Origin: Pontederia crassipes
Taxonomy: Eukaryota > Streptophyta > Magnoliopsida > Commelinales > Pontederiaceae
DNA: 64,000 nucleotides
NCBI GenBank assembly: GCA_030549335.1
Contig: CM060196.1
Location: 22,960,501-23,024,500 of the forward strand
Direction of reading: 5' to 3'
The notes under the pieces are model-generated. The model did not search any database and was not told the origin of the DNA. It saw only the letters and a program-made list of their open reading frames with translations. Shown piece by piece: positions 13,671 through 25,626 of this stretch. Both the position numbers and the translations under genes were made by a program. Numbering within the stretch: position 1 is the stretch's first letter; every line of letters starts with the position of its first letter.

Positions 13671-14237
13671 ATGCCATCCATGAACCACGCCAACGACACG
13701 AGTGGCCTCGTTCGTCCCTTCCTCAGCAGCCTGCAGGCCGCCGCTGCCGCCACCAACACCTCCGCCGATGCCGCCGCACACCCGCGGAGCCTCTCCTTTC
13801 ACCTCGCGTGGCCCCTCGCCTTCATCCTGGCCATAAGCTTCCTCACGTCCCTCTGGACCCTGTACTGCTACTACCACGACGACGAGGACGCCCGCCGGAG
13901 ACGAGCCGCCGCAGCCGCGCGCCGCCTGGAGCCCGCTGCGCTTCCTTCCGTGCTGCTGGTCAACTGCGCCACGCGCGAAGGGAAGGGGGGCGGCGGCCAG
14001 GACTGCTGCGCCATCTGCCTGAGCGACCTTGAGGAGGGGCAGGTGCTGATGGCGGTCTCCGACTGCGGCCACGCGTTCCACGCGCAGTGCATCCTCAGGT
14101 GGCTGCAGGCGGCGGCGCGCGACTCGTGCCCCGTCTGTAGGCGCGCCGTGGTGGTCGCCGTCGCCGGGGTTGGTCCGGGCGTCGACCGAGGGGACGAGCA
14201 GCTCGTGGTTGCGGTTGAGGTCGCTAGTGGGATGTAA
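13671..14237 (+). CDS. ATL-family RING-H2 E3 ubiquitin ligase
   Basis: This intronless, very GC-rich gene encodes 188 residues. It has the ATL plan: a short N-terminus, one membrane segment near residues 43-66 (WPLAFILAISFLTSLWTLYC region), a basic stretch DARRRRAAAAARR, then a C-terminal RING-H2. The RING reads CAICLSDLEEGQ, then DCGHAFHAQC, RWLQ and SCPVC. This gives the C3H2C3 ligand set that binds two zincs and recruits an E2. Two points are unusual: serine replaces the proline that normally sits two residues before the third cysteine, and 12 rather than the more usual 10 residues separate the sixth and seventh ligands. The canonical GLD motif is not clear. I chose ATG 13671 because a TATA box lies between it and the earlier in-frame ATG; ATG 13680 is also possible. 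The substrate is unknown. Confidence 0.88.
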   Translation: MPSMNHANDTSGLVRPFLSSLQAAAAATNTSADAAAHPRSLSFHLAWPLAFILAISFLTSLWTLYCYYHDDEDARRRRAAAAARRLEPAALPSVLLVNCATREGKGGGGQDCCAICLSDLEEGQVLMAVSDCGHAFHAQCILRWLQAAARDSCPVCRRAVVVAVAGVGPGVDRGDEQLVVAVEVASGM

Positions 14238-14754
14238 TATATTTGTTCAAGTGCAACAAGGCAATTAAATTACTTATTATTATGATCATGTGGTCATCGC
14301 ATACGTAGAGGTCATAGTGGACTTTGGCATGGCTTTTAAAGGGGTATTAATATAATAATAATACAATAGTAATAATAATATATAAAAAAAACAAAGAATA
14401 TGCGCATACATATTGGAAGAAGCTCTCAATAAAATGATCCTAATTATTATCACAACAGACCATAAACAGAATAACAACGAGCTAATTAAATATCTAACAA
14501 AATATGTACTTGGTGACATAAGCTCTACATATATCCTTTGTATTACTCGCTAATAATAAGTTTGCAGTTCTTGTATATATTACTTTCAGTAAATAAAGTT
14601 AAAGTTGAAAGTATCAATCGACAAAAGAGATTATCCAAATTTGATTATAACTATTAACAATAGAATTATTAATAATTACATTTTCCTTCTTAGTTGCTAC
14701 ATATTTTCTCATATATATCGTCGTATGTTATTGTTCGCTTCACTCATAACTACT
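14238..14754. other. 3' flank of the first ATL gene
   Basis: AT-rich DNA including the likely 3' UTR. It contains TAA/TAT-rich simple sequence near 14348-14385. No gene is seen. Confidence 0.5.
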
Positions 14755-14762
14755 GTATTTAC

Positions 14763-15708
14763 TAATTTTATTAAAATCAGACCGGCCACCCAATCGGACG
14801 ACCAACTGGGTCGTGGTTAGATCAGTTCAATCGGATTCAACCGAATTTTATTAAATTAATATTATCTAAAATAATTATATATAATAAATATTATATAATG
14901 CTTATACTTCATAATAAAATATAATAAACAAATATTTAATTAAATATTAATGTTCAAGTTTGAATTTTTATTATTAATATAGTATATTAATTCTTTTATT
15001 TTATTCTTCAATACTATTTTAGGGTGATAATATATTAATTAATTTTGACATATATAACTCTCATGTTTATTTTTTTTCTTTACTTTCATTTTAATATTTT
15101 TATTTTTCTATTTCCATTAATTCCTCTCTCCCCATTAATTCCCATATTTATTTACTTTTTTTATAATAAATAGATATTAAAATTTTTAATATTCATAAAA
15201 ACTATGAGTTATTATTATTGATATACTATATTAATTATTTTATACTAATTTGTGATGATAATAAATTAAATTAATTTTCCATACATCACACTTACTTCCT
15301 TTTATTTTCTTCTTTATTTTCATTTTAATACTTTCCTATTAATTTCCATTAATTCCTCTCCCACATTGATTTCCCACATTTATTTCCTTTTTAATTTTTA
15401 CCTATTCTTAATTCAAATACTTTCTCATTTTTTACCTTCCTTTCTAACATTTTATTTCCTATTTTACTTTTCTTTTCTAATTTTTTTCACTTTAAATGTT
15501 AAATCGGATTTTACCGGTTTAGTGGTTGAACCAGTTTTTACCGATTGAATCGGTTTATTGCCGATTCAATTTCAATTCCATTTTTTTAATCGGTTTATTG
15601 CCGATTCAATTTCAATTCCATTTTTTAAATTAATTCGGACCGGACCGGCCGTCGATTCGTGATTGAACCGATTGAACCGGCCGGTCCGATCCGATTTTAA
15701 TAACCATG
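14763..15708. mobile_element. Non-autonomous DNA element, hAT-like, about 946 bp
   Basis: The element is flanked by GTATTTAC at 14755-14762 and 15709-15716, a perfect 8-bp direct repeat. The ends form an imperfect inverted repeat: TTATTAAAATC near the left end matches the reverse complement of the right end, and both continue into GGACCGGCC-type sequence with repeated CGGTT and AACCG words. The interior is AT-rich, without coding capacity. It holds an imperfect direct duplication of about 200 bp (near 14960-15150 and 15205-15400) and a close duplication of about 46 bp near 15550-15640. The 8-bp target site points to the hAT superfamily; the terminal bases are too worn to be certain. Confidence 0.6.
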
Positions 15709-15716
15709 GTATTTAC

Positions 15717-16486
15717 AGTTAATTAGAAGTTGTATGTATGTTCAACATCCAACAAAATACAAAGTCCCTAATCTTATCATACTACTACTTGCTGTCGTTG
15801 AAGTCTTCTCTTACCATGCAGCATGTCAATCGTTTGAAATCCACAACCATAACCTCCTCAGTATTTGGCTTTGTTTTCCTTTGTCTGGGAGGTTTGGTGC
15901 TGTTTCCTTTTAAATTTTGTATTACTATAAAGTATACATATAGGTGTATATTTTTTTAGGAAGTGCCTGCATTGTTCCCTTTTAATTAGTGAAAACTAAA
16001 TAAAATTTTCCTAAAAGAACATTTTTATTAAGGGGAAATAAATATATATGGGATGAAAGATTAATTCATAAGATGGACAAAAAAAGATGACAGAGAAGGA
16101 TACTTGCTAAAATCCAAAGTTTATAAAACAAAAATAAATTATCATCTGAGCTTACATTTAACAACTCATGCTATGCAACCAATATATAGTTAAAAAAAGA
16201 TCGCACAAAAGTTATGTTGATGGCAGATGGGCAAACATTTTCTTTCAAGGAAAAAACCCAGTCAGAATCTGGGGACAAAAAAAAAAGCCAAAAGCCAACA
16301 GGAAACAAAACACCAGACGAGACAACTTCCACCTTTTTTTTTAATGTTCTAATCCCAACATACAAAATACCGCCCTCAGATACCACCAGGCGAGATCGAC
16401 CAAGCACACAAATTTCTCTCTCTCCCCTCTCTCTCCACTCTCTCTCTCTCTCTTTCCCTCTCCCTCTCCTCGCCTCCGCGCCGTCA
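15717..16486 (+). promoter_or_regulatory. Upstream region and CT-rich leader of the second ATL gene
   Basis: A TATA-like AATATATAG lies near 16179. The segment about 16410-16475 is almost pure CT repeat, typical of plant 5' leaders. An open frame continues in phase upstream to 16214 through low-complexity sequence, which I interpret as leader, not protein. Confidence 0.5.
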
Positions 16487-17101
16487 ATGGAACTATGCAA
16501 TCGAAGTGGCCAAGTCGCTGCGGACGAGCTGCGTGTCCGTCCACTCTTGCTCCGGTCCACAACCACTGCCACCACGACGGTCACCGCCACTACCACACAT
16601 CTTGAATCGTCCGCCGCTCTGGGCACATTCTTCGTCTTCCTCACCGCGCTGTTGCTCTTCTTCTTCCTCTGGCTGTACTCGCGCTACTGCGTACAGGGCC
16701 AGACTGCTGCCCGGACGGCACGGGGCCGCCGCATGCTCCAGCAGCTGCAGCGGCAAGATCTCAGACGCCAGCCCCCACCCGTCGGCGAGCCGGGGCTTTC
16801 CGCTATGCTGCCGGCGGTGGTCTACTCCAGCGTCGAAGGGAAGTCGCCAGAGTGCGCGATATGCCTGAGCGAGTACGACGCCAACGACATGGTGAAGGTG
16901 ATACCTTGCTGCGGCCACGTCTTCCACCAGGAGTGCATAGACAGGTGGCTGGACTCGCACGACTCGTGCCCGGTGTGCCGGCGCACGGAGATCCTCGGCG
17001 GTAGCGGCGGCGACGCCGGCCGGAAGGACGATGACCTGAGCCTGCAACTCGGAACAGCTGACACGGCGGACGCACAAGTAAACCCTCCCACAAATACATG
17101 A
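16487..17101 (+). CDS. ATL-family RING-H2 E3 ubiquitin ligase
   Basis: This intronless gene encodes 204 residues. A strongly hydrophobic segment near 42-66 (TFFVFLTALLLFFFLWLYS) should anchor it in a membrane. A basic linker with GRRMLQQLQRQDLRR follows, then a GLD-like region (GEPGLSAMLPAVVYSS) and a RING-H2: CAICLSEYDANDM, IPCCGHVFHQEC, DRWLDSHDSCPVC. Ligand spacing is C-x2-C-x15-C-x1-H-x2-H-x2-C-x10-C-x2-C with the conserved proline and tryptophan, the full ATL consensus. The tail after residue 165 is glycine- and aspartate-rich. The start at 16487 follows the CT-rich leader; an upstream in-phase frame looks non-coding. It is only distantly similar to the ATL gene 2.2 kb upstream, so the pair is not a recent duplication. 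Confidence 0.92.
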   Translation: MELCNRSGQVAADELRVRPLLLRSTTTATTTVTATTTHLESSAALGTFFVFLTALLLFFFLWLYSRYCVQGQTAARTARGRRMLQQLQRQDLRRQPPPVGEPGLSAMLPAVVYSSVEGKSPECAICLSEYDANDMVKVIPCCGHVFHQECIDRWLDSHDSCPVCRRTEILGGSGGDAGRKDDDLSLQLGTADTADAQVNPPTNT

Positions 17102-17386
17102 CTCGAGAAACAGCTTTTGCTTCCTCTCATTTGGTCTCCGACATGAAAGCTTAAACATTAGTACCATGCACAGTAATTGCAACCACATGCGTCAACAACT
17201 TGTTGACGCTGTTCAGGTGTTTGATACATACTTCTGTATTGATACGAACAGGTGCGATAAAGAGACCAAAGAAGCACAAAAAAATTTCCATTTTATTTGC
17301 ATATCAGTGATGAATAGGTGCCAATTTTCTGAGTTCACTCAACATTTGCACATCTCGAAAATTGAAAGAAAAAGAGACTAAGAATA

Positions 17387-17421
<35 letters not shown>

Positions 17422-17492
17422 TGAAGGAGAACAATGGAACAGGCTCGCAAAACTGGCGGCCCCTTCATCCTTCTATCTGATATGTAAACAAT
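17102..17492. other. Convergent 3' ends of the second ATL gene and the large RING gene
   Basis: Only 391 bp separate the two stop codons, so the 3' UTRs must lie close or overlap. The interval includes a 31-nt C homopolymer, listed separately. Confidence 0.6.
17390..17420. repeat. C homopolymer, 31 nt
   Basis: An uninterrupted run of 31 C lies between two convergent genes. Read on the minus strand it is G31, 73 nt past the large RING gene's stop, probably in its 3' UTR. Exact length is unreliable in any assembly. Confidence 0.95.
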
Positions 17493-20400
17493 TTACAGAA
17501 TGGAATATGCCCTGATCACCTCAATGATGGGTGCGCGGCACAGCGGGCACTTGCCGCCCTCTCTAACCAACTCGTTAGCGCATTTCGAACAACTACACAT
17601 GTGACCACATCTGGGAGGAAGACAGAGAGAGGATCCATCAGTATTAAGCATAGTTCGTATGGGCACTGTTGATGCCAAGCTCACTGGATTGCTGATACAA
17701 ACCTATAGAGAAGAGCATCAATGTGACTGTCACAGCAGACACAGCAAACGCCTTTCCTTACGTGATCCCACTTAGCTACGTCTCCTGAGGATTCGCAATC
17801 CCCTGAATTGGACAGAGAAAGTTTCAACTTTTAGAAAACTGAGAATAAAATCTTGGATGGGAAAAGAGAAATGAAATCGTCAGTATGAGCTAATGAAAAC
17901 TGGAAAGTCTTGTTTGCGGTGCAACTATAAATAACAATTTGCAAATTCTGGCTTAGCTTTCTACTTGCGATATCTAACGTGTCTAAGCATCTATTGGCTG
18001 GTGTGAAGTGGTCATTCAATTTAATGTTTACATTCCAACTGGAGTATTGAAATCAATTTAATGATTACACTATTTCTGCATATCTTCGGGCAACTTTGCA
18101 TAACGTTTTCATTAATATGATGATAATACGGCACAAATAAGATCATTGTGCACTTATGCATATTTGAATTTCCCTAGGACATGAAATATTCATCAAAAGC
18201 ACAACTAGAAACAATGAGTAGAATATCATTTCTAAGTGATCAATAAAGCAAATTTTGGAGTTGATAGTTGCAGCAGTTTCCTGCAGTATGGAAACAAAAG
18301 ATAGTAACTAAAAAAAACTGGATCCTGCTGTCTTCTAAAACCATGGAGAATAATACTCGAACGACCAACTATAAGATGCGGGAACAAGCTATTACGCCAT
18401 GACGACCTATTTGTCCAAAGAAAGTATGAAACTTCCTGCGATATTTTGCCTGAGCAGTAAACATTTCAACCGGTTTGATATGCCCCCATCATAAAGAAAT
18501 ATGGATCCTTATCCCCTATAAACCTTAAATATTGCCTCCAGTGTTTTGAGCATTCGCTATAGTTCTAACGAGAAGAGCCAAAATGTGATCATTCTAACAT
18601 ACACTATAAAGATGGTAGATACGTCACAAGATAAACCATGACTAGCAAGACTGATGACATTGATATTGATGAGTGAATTGTAGACCTCATCAATGAATAT
18701 ATCATACACGCAAAAACAATGCATCAGCCTCATCCTTTGCATACATCACAAAGAAATTGCAATGGTGTATCTATTATAAGAAATATACAACCAACCTTGT
18801 TCACCAAAAGAGCGGTTCAAAGCTGCTGAAACTTCCTGTCTGACTGCACGCTGCAATTCCAGCTGCATGTCCATGCAGGATTCTAACATCCTTTGCATGT
18901 GACTCATTACTTGTTGAAGTCTAGCCATGTCAGCTCTTAAATCATTAATGATATGCCACTCCTACAACAAACAATACACGATGACTTGATAATACAAAAA
19001 GTATTTAAGAATTTCAAAAGGAGGTCTGCCTGCCCGCATGTGTTTAGTCATAGTATGTTGAAATGCTCTTTGAAGTTTTTATAGTACTTCCATTTGCGTC
19101 ATCAGAACAATCAAGCAATAAACCACTATACTTATGTAGTTATGGTGAAAAGAGAGGAAAAAAGAACTCACTTTGAATAAAAGTAATTTCTTTTTGAACA
19201 AAACACGAGGAATATAACAAGTTTAGTAGTGTGTAAGATAAGATTAAAGAGAGATGACGCACAATTTCAGAACGATTTATGTTCTGATGACCCCAACTAT
19301 GATGCAAGTGTGTTTGCCACAGTGGTTGTGATGCTAGGGGAGGAGGCATTGGCGGTGAAGGTGGGACATGCGTGGGCCCAGTAACTGGATTTTGAGAGCC
19401 TTGAATAGGAATATCTGTCTGTTGTCTCTGATCTTCCTCCTCTAGATCAGTGCCAGCCATAGTCCTCTGGAGATCCCAGTCAAATGAGTCGCTTCCCTGC
19501 CTTTGCACATAGGATTGTATTAATTGGTCCAGGCTTTGGCGAAACCCACTGTGAAGAAGATTAGAGACACTTCTCCTGTAGATTTTTTTAAAAAACTCAA
19601 TCAACTGACAATATCAGAATATGCAAAATTTTCCTTTTCTGAGGGAAAGAATATGTGTTTATTAGTTACTAAAAGACCAAAATACCTGCTCAAGAGTTCC
19701 CTGAGTTCCATACTGTACACATTGTCATCATCAGGTGGATTAAATCTGTTAGATCTTGCAAAAGTAAAGGATTGTTGACCCGAAGGTTCATCTTCCCAAT
19801 TTTCTTGGCTGCCTTGAGAGTCATTTTCTTGCCAATCCTCATGAGCTTCCAGAAGATGGTTATCTTGTATATCGTCATCTTCAGGAGTGTCAGGAGACCA
19901 TGATTGATCTATGTTCTCCTGCCAATTCTGGTTGTATTGTTCTCCACTGTCATCATGCCATTCTCTAAACCTAACTTCAGCAGACTGCTGCCAGTGCCTC
20001 TCATCATGTTCAACATCCTCTTCCAGCCAAGTCTCTTGATGATTTGTAGTTTCACTTAAGTTAATGGTATTGTTTTGTTCATTTTCTCTCGTGTGAACAG
20101 TGTCATTTGTCTCTATTGTATGATCTACCTCAGAAACATTAGCTTCCTGGGTTTGGTTTATGTTATTGTTCAAGACCTCCACCACTGTTGATTGAGAAGT
20201 ATCATCTCTAGAGTCAATGTTATCGTCCTCATAGAAAGAATCGGAGTGGCCACTGGTTTCATTGGTGATCGAACTATCTTGTCTTGAAAGAAACTCTTCT
20301 CTGTAACGACAAATGACTCTCCGATTAGTAAATGCAGCATCTATTGTATTCAAAGAATGAAGAGGCCACGTTGATTACTCCCCACTAGCCCTCTCGCCAG

Positions 20401-23400
20401 ACACTAAAGAAGAGTGAAAAGAAAAATAAAGCAGACTATTGATTTAACAGGTCTACATAAGATTTATATAATTATATAGAAGTTGAACTGGTTACAAATC
20501 AGACTTGAAAATTTTTCATTTTTTGTAGACTTTTAAGTGAAAGTAATAGATACTTCTTTTATGGAACTACAAAAGTTCAATGAAGTTTTTCTCTTGTTCA
20601 ATGAAGTTTGATAAAGTGACTATTAATCTTTGTTCAATGAAGTTTGATAAAGTAACTACAGGAATAACATCTTTTATCATCTACCACATACCAAATCTAC
20701 CCTGTTCTCAGGTCTACATCATTTTAATATGTCTTTGGACCTTCTCATATAACTCCGCCTATGTTTTATAGTCGGTCCCAAGCCTGGATAAAGGAGGGTT
20801 GTGTTAGGCCCCGACAGTCAACGTAAAACCTTGTCGAATCGCATGAACATGGATCAACGAATGGCGTCGTATGATTCATGTAGCCGACCCCACCTAGTGG
20901 GATAAGGCTTTGTTGTTGTTGTTTGGACCTTCTCATATCCAAAATAATGCACATAAAATTTCTTAGTAGGAAGTTACATGCTATGCTTTAACCATTGTAC
21001 ATCAGTGGAAAATTAGGACATTACCAAGGATTACAATACTGTAATTAAGAGTCATGTGAAGATGCATGTCCTAAGGAAACACGGGGTCACAGGCACAGTT
21101 ACGTGCCCAAGTGCAGTTAAGTTACATTACTATGATAAATTATGAGTATGACTATCGTGAGTCAGGGCACAGTCCAGGCAGAGTGCTTCCATAGAGTTCA
21201 CAAGTGATTAGCCAATTTACTAACACATCATACAAAATAATTGCAAAAAACATAAAAAGATTAATAAATGATTGATATGATATATTGTTTAACAAAGGTT
21301 TGGAAGTAAATGAACATTCTGTAGATTCTTGCAAGCATAAAACAGGAAAAGAAACTAACAATTGGTAAAAGAACTCTGTGAAGGTTTTGCAGAATGAAAC
21401 CATACCTCAAGGCAGATACAGGATGGCGCTGCCTTAATTGACCTAATTCTCTGACTGCAACTGATGGCGTTCTTTCATCGTCAGTTGACACAACAGATCT
21501 TAAGAACCTTCCTCTTAGCAAAGACTGAAAAATGGTTCTCATTAAGTTTCTAGTGTGGCAATCAGTGAAAAATCTATCACTTAGATAACAGTTTGAAATG
21601 CAATATTTTTCAAGGAATTTATAGTAGGTGAGCAAATCTGCCACTAATGACAAGCCGTTAAAAGTTCTATCACTGAAGTTTGGAATATAAATCAAGTTTA
21701 AAATGGAATAAAAGGAAAAAGCTCATAGGCTGTTTTGACATTTGTAGCACAATGGTTATGAACATATAAAAGAATTCATACAATTTGAAGTTTAGAGATG
21801 AAGACCACATCATACTAGAGAACTTATGTCTATTGTTGATGTTTTCCTGGAATACTAGACATAAGTTGTTTTCGTTTTCAAATTTCCAAGATGCTGGAAG
21901 GTTTACCAATCAATAAATATAGAAATATGCTTAAACAAGATTAGAATGATACTTATCAGCTCCAGAATCTTTAGTTGAAACATGCAAATGGAAAGTGGAT
22001 GCAAGAGAGTGAGGGAGCCATGAATAAGTCTAGAGTATTAAGTACTTTTCGTGATATGATGCATATCATTTTTCATATGTTTTGATCTGTAATTTTTGTA
22101 TTGCAACTATCAGATAGTGGTATAAGATACAAATTCCCATCCTCGTAGACCAAACTGAGCATTTCAGAAAGTGCATTACTGTGCAAGTTCACCTTCATGA
22201 ATTATTTCGCTTCCAATGATATGTGAGGTTATGCTGGTTAAGAACAGTACTATTCCTCTCCACAAAAGGAGTATGTCAACATTAATCTCCTCAGTATGTA
22301 AGTATTTTCAATGATTTAGTTCTGGCACAGGAATCCTTCAAAGCATTTTTTTTTTGAGGGAACCTTCAAAGCATGCTTTGACAATCATATTTCAGAACAA
22401 AGTCTGACCTGAATGCGGTTCCGGTGGGCAAACCGAGAAACAGCTCCATACTCTGACAAGCGCTGAAGCTCTCTTTCTCTCTCTCTTGCAATACTCATGA
22501 TCAGATCAAGTCGGGCCTGCCTTCCCCGAATCCTTGGCAAATCCCTTCGGGCACGTTCTTGTGGCGCTTCATGATCTGTGGTCGAACTATCCCTTTCCCG
22601 TTCAGTCCTCCTATTAACCTGAGCATCCCTCTGTTGGCTTGCGGACTGCACCCACTCTCGTACAAGCCTCACCCTCTGGCGTTCTCTTTCGCCAAGCAAT
22701 TCTCCCCTCGGGCTCTCACTTCTCATGGAAATTGGCGTAGTATTATCTGGCACTGAGGTCTCAGACATCCATCCCCGTATGATCTGTCTCACTCTGTCCC
22801 TCTCACCATCTCCCCTGTCCCCAATATCTGGAGACTGCTCTCTGCTCGATCCTTGCTCGTCAACATCCTCCATTTCTGCAGGGGAATCCTGTATGCGGCT
22901 CGTCGTTTGCTGAGTGTACGCGCTGTCATTGCTCTCACTAACCGCGTCGGAGTTATCCCGTCGGACTGCCTCACTGAGGCCTTCGAAACGACGCCGGTGC
23001 TCATTTAATGCGGGAGAAGTGGGCGATCGGGTAGGGCTCCTGAGGTCCCTAGCAGCCGCAACGGACTCGCCTTCGAGCTCGCGCCACCTCTGGAGAATAG
23101 AAGAAGCTCGGGCGGCCACCACCGGCCGCTCGACCGCCGACTGCTGCGCAACCGGCGCAGCCCCGCGCCGCGACTCTCTCAGGAAGGACGCGTCGAGCAT
23201 GGACACGGTGTGGAGCCTCGCGAGCGCCATGAGCTCGGACTCCCGATTCCGGCGCTCGATGGTCGTGATCATCTCCTCCGCCTGCCGCGCCACCCACCGG
23301 CTGAGTATCCTGGAGTGCCTCCTCGCGGCGGCCGACGTCTCCGCGAGGTCCTCCCCCACAAGGTTAGACCTCCTGCGTCGCCGCGCAAGCTGGTCCGATC

Positions 23401-23590
23401 CAGCTCCGGGGCCGACGCCATCTCCTAAGGCCTCGCCGGTGGTCGAAGACCCGTCCTCCTCGCCGCCGTCCGCCGAGCTGCAGGAGGCGAAGGCGGCCGT
23501 CACGCATCCGTCGATGTGGCCCCGCACGAGCTCCTCGAGCCCCCGCCGGAACTCCCTCCGGTCCGCCTCCTTCTGCCGGTAATCCGCCAT
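17493..23590 (-). CDS. Large RING-finger E3 ligase-like protein, seven exons
   Basis: Coding exons are 23590-22409, 21524-21406, 20300-19686, 19548-19263, 18961-18796, 17802-17703 and 17610-17493. They total 2586 nt, or 861 residues, in one unbroken frame. The first exon holds the start ([20 protein letters not shown]) and a conserved basic block, [19 protein letters not shown], near residue 90, then long Arg/Glu/Ser-rich stretches. Exon 3 is acidic and rich in Asn and Gln. Exon 5 is a predicted helix or coiled coil ([17 protein letters not shown]). The C-terminus is a RING at about 808-850: [23 protein letters not shown], then KCPLCRAPI, a single-histidine form like that of MGRN-type ligases. 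From memory this resembles Arabidopsis RING/U-box proteins such as AT5G04460 in length and layout. No membrane segment is evident. Two donors (GTCAGA, GTGCGT) are weak but required by the frame. Substrate and biological role are unknown. Confidence 0.87.
20751..20922 (+). mobile_element. 5'-truncated Au-type SINE in intron 2 of the RING gene
   Basis: The body carries hallmark Au words: CCAAGCCTGGATAAAGGAGG, CCGACCCCACCTAGTGGGAT, then AAGGCTTTG and a TTG-repeat tail. It is bracketed by a perfect 17-bp target duplication, TTTGGACCTTCTCATAT, at 20734-20750 and 20923-20939. The tRNA-like head of full Au elements is missing, as expected from incomplete reverse transcription. It is antisense to the host gene. 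Confidence 0.93.
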
Positions 23591-24170
23591 TGCCCCGCCC
23601 CCAACCTCGCCCCGAGGCCTTCGGAGATCACATCAATCCTCTCGCGAACAGAAGAAGAGAAATAAGTCCCGCACAAAAATCGGATCGCTCTACGACTCCA
23701 CCAACGGCGGCGACGATAACAGCAAGACGAACGACGTCAAATTGGACGGGAAAAGCCGATGAATTTGAGGGATTTATACAAGGAAAGCGCGCAAAGATGG
23801 AATTTTTATCGCTCTTTAATTTAAGATCCCAAGAGGAAGAGGGAGAAGAGGAGAGAAGAAGCGGCGATTACACGGAGGAGAAGAGGGAGGGGGGAGAGAG
23901 AGAGAGAGAGAGAGAGAGGAAGGAAGAAGGAGAGAGAATGAAATAATAATAATAATAATAAATAAAACAACAATGAGAAAAAAAGAAGGCAAAGGGGGAG
24001 GGAGATGTTGTAATTTTAACGTCCACGTCAGTAAAAGCGGACGAGGCGCGAAGGGCCCCGCGGCCTGGATTTTGTCTCTTTCTGACATTTTTCTCAATTT
24101 TTATTATTTGCTTTTTCCCGAAATTATTAATTACTCAAAAAAATCATTTATGCGGAGGAAATAAAAATAT
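23591..24170 (-). promoter_or_regulatory. Leader and promoter region of the large RING gene
   Basis: The minus strand upstream of the ATG contains a TCTCTC run (plus-strand GA repeat, about 23896-23920) and a TTATT repeat near 23942-23962, both common in plant leaders. A leader intron is possible but I could not place one with confidence. The GC-rich stretch near 24020-24065 may be core promoter. Confidence 0.4.
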
Positions 24171-25576
24171 CACCGGACTAGAAGTGCGCAACACATAAAA
24201 AATAAAGAATACTAAAATGGATTTTAAAGTTTTTTAAAAAAAAACTTTCAAGTAGCTAATAAAAATTCTGCTTTTATATAATATATATATAGTTGGTGTT
24301 AAATTTATGTAAGACTAAATGCAAAATGTCTAATTTTATATTAGAAAGGAACGATAGGTGGAAAAAGATGCATTTACTTTTTAGGATGCCTTTCCATATC
24401 TTGGTATTCGTTTCATAAAAATTGGGGCTTTTAATATTGACAATTTTTTACCATCTAGATTTCAATAAAAAATATAGTCATATGATTTACGTTATTTTTA
24501 TTTAGTGCTCAACGAGAAAGAACATATGGGGTTTCTATGATGCAATAAATATATTTTGGTTACACCTTGCTTAACCTCATATTTATAATTCAATAAATAT
24601 GATTGGGTTATGATATTACTATCTTATAATTTATAAGGATGTGAGCACTTACAATAGTAACTTAACACATTATGTTTTAGAAAAAATAGTACTAATTAAT
24701 ATTATCATAAAATATAAATTAATTAAAATATGGTGTCCAAGAAAATCATTCAATAGAATCCGTCATATTAGATTTGTATAATTCTTGCATTATTTTCACT
24801 TCATTATTAAATTAAAAAAGGCTAGGGGTCATAATGAGGATACGTAGATGTCTCGATAATGATTTTTAATTTTCTAATATATATATATTTTTTCCGTTGA
24901 ATTGATTGATTGCACCATAACAGTCGAAAATAATAGCTTATTCATTTTTCTCCGTATTATTTTTTTCATTTTCCGTTGACATTTATATAGCTTATTTAAC
25001 CACACATTACTAAGATACATATGGAGATTTCTTTTTTCATTCTCTTTTTTTATGGTCATCTATCAACTAATGAAAATTTCATTATTGTTCGTAGTTAGGA
25101 AAATATTTAATTTGTCCCTGATTGAATATTCATATATATAACAATTGTGATCTAGTAGTAAATTCCCAAAATTCACTAGTTTTAGTTAAGTAGACGAAAC
25201 GTTCGTTAATTTACTTTAAAAGAAAAGAAATAATATTTCAACCCCTATACTAAAGGTGAAAATATTAAATTCATTAATGTAAATTTGGAACAATTTTATT
25301 TGTTGCAATTACAATATTAATTCATTTGGTGATGAGAAAGAACGAGGGAGAGAGAGAGAGACCATGGAAGGGAATTAATGCGCCATGTCAATGCATATGG
25401 CCCGACTTAATTATTATAGTGCCTTCTTCTCTACGTCATTACATTGGATGCCACATTGGTTGCATGATTAATTAACATTTACTAAACTATATATTATTAT
25501 TATATATATAATTAAACTGTATGTTATTATATATTGTCCACGTACTATTAAATGAACGGTCGGATTAAGATCGGCA

Positions 25577-25626
25577 GCGTGTGTGTGTGTGTGAGAGAGT
25601 GAGAGTGAGAGAGAGAGAGAGAGAGT
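25577..25626. repeat. Compound GT/GA microsatellite
   Basis: A GT run is followed by GAGAGTGAGAGTGAGAGA-type repeats. Confidence 0.95.

Noticed and set aside
22914-23582. 222-codon plus-strand frame opposite RING exon 1
   Set aside because: Shadow frame of an Arg/Ser-rich coding exon; no start context or homology.
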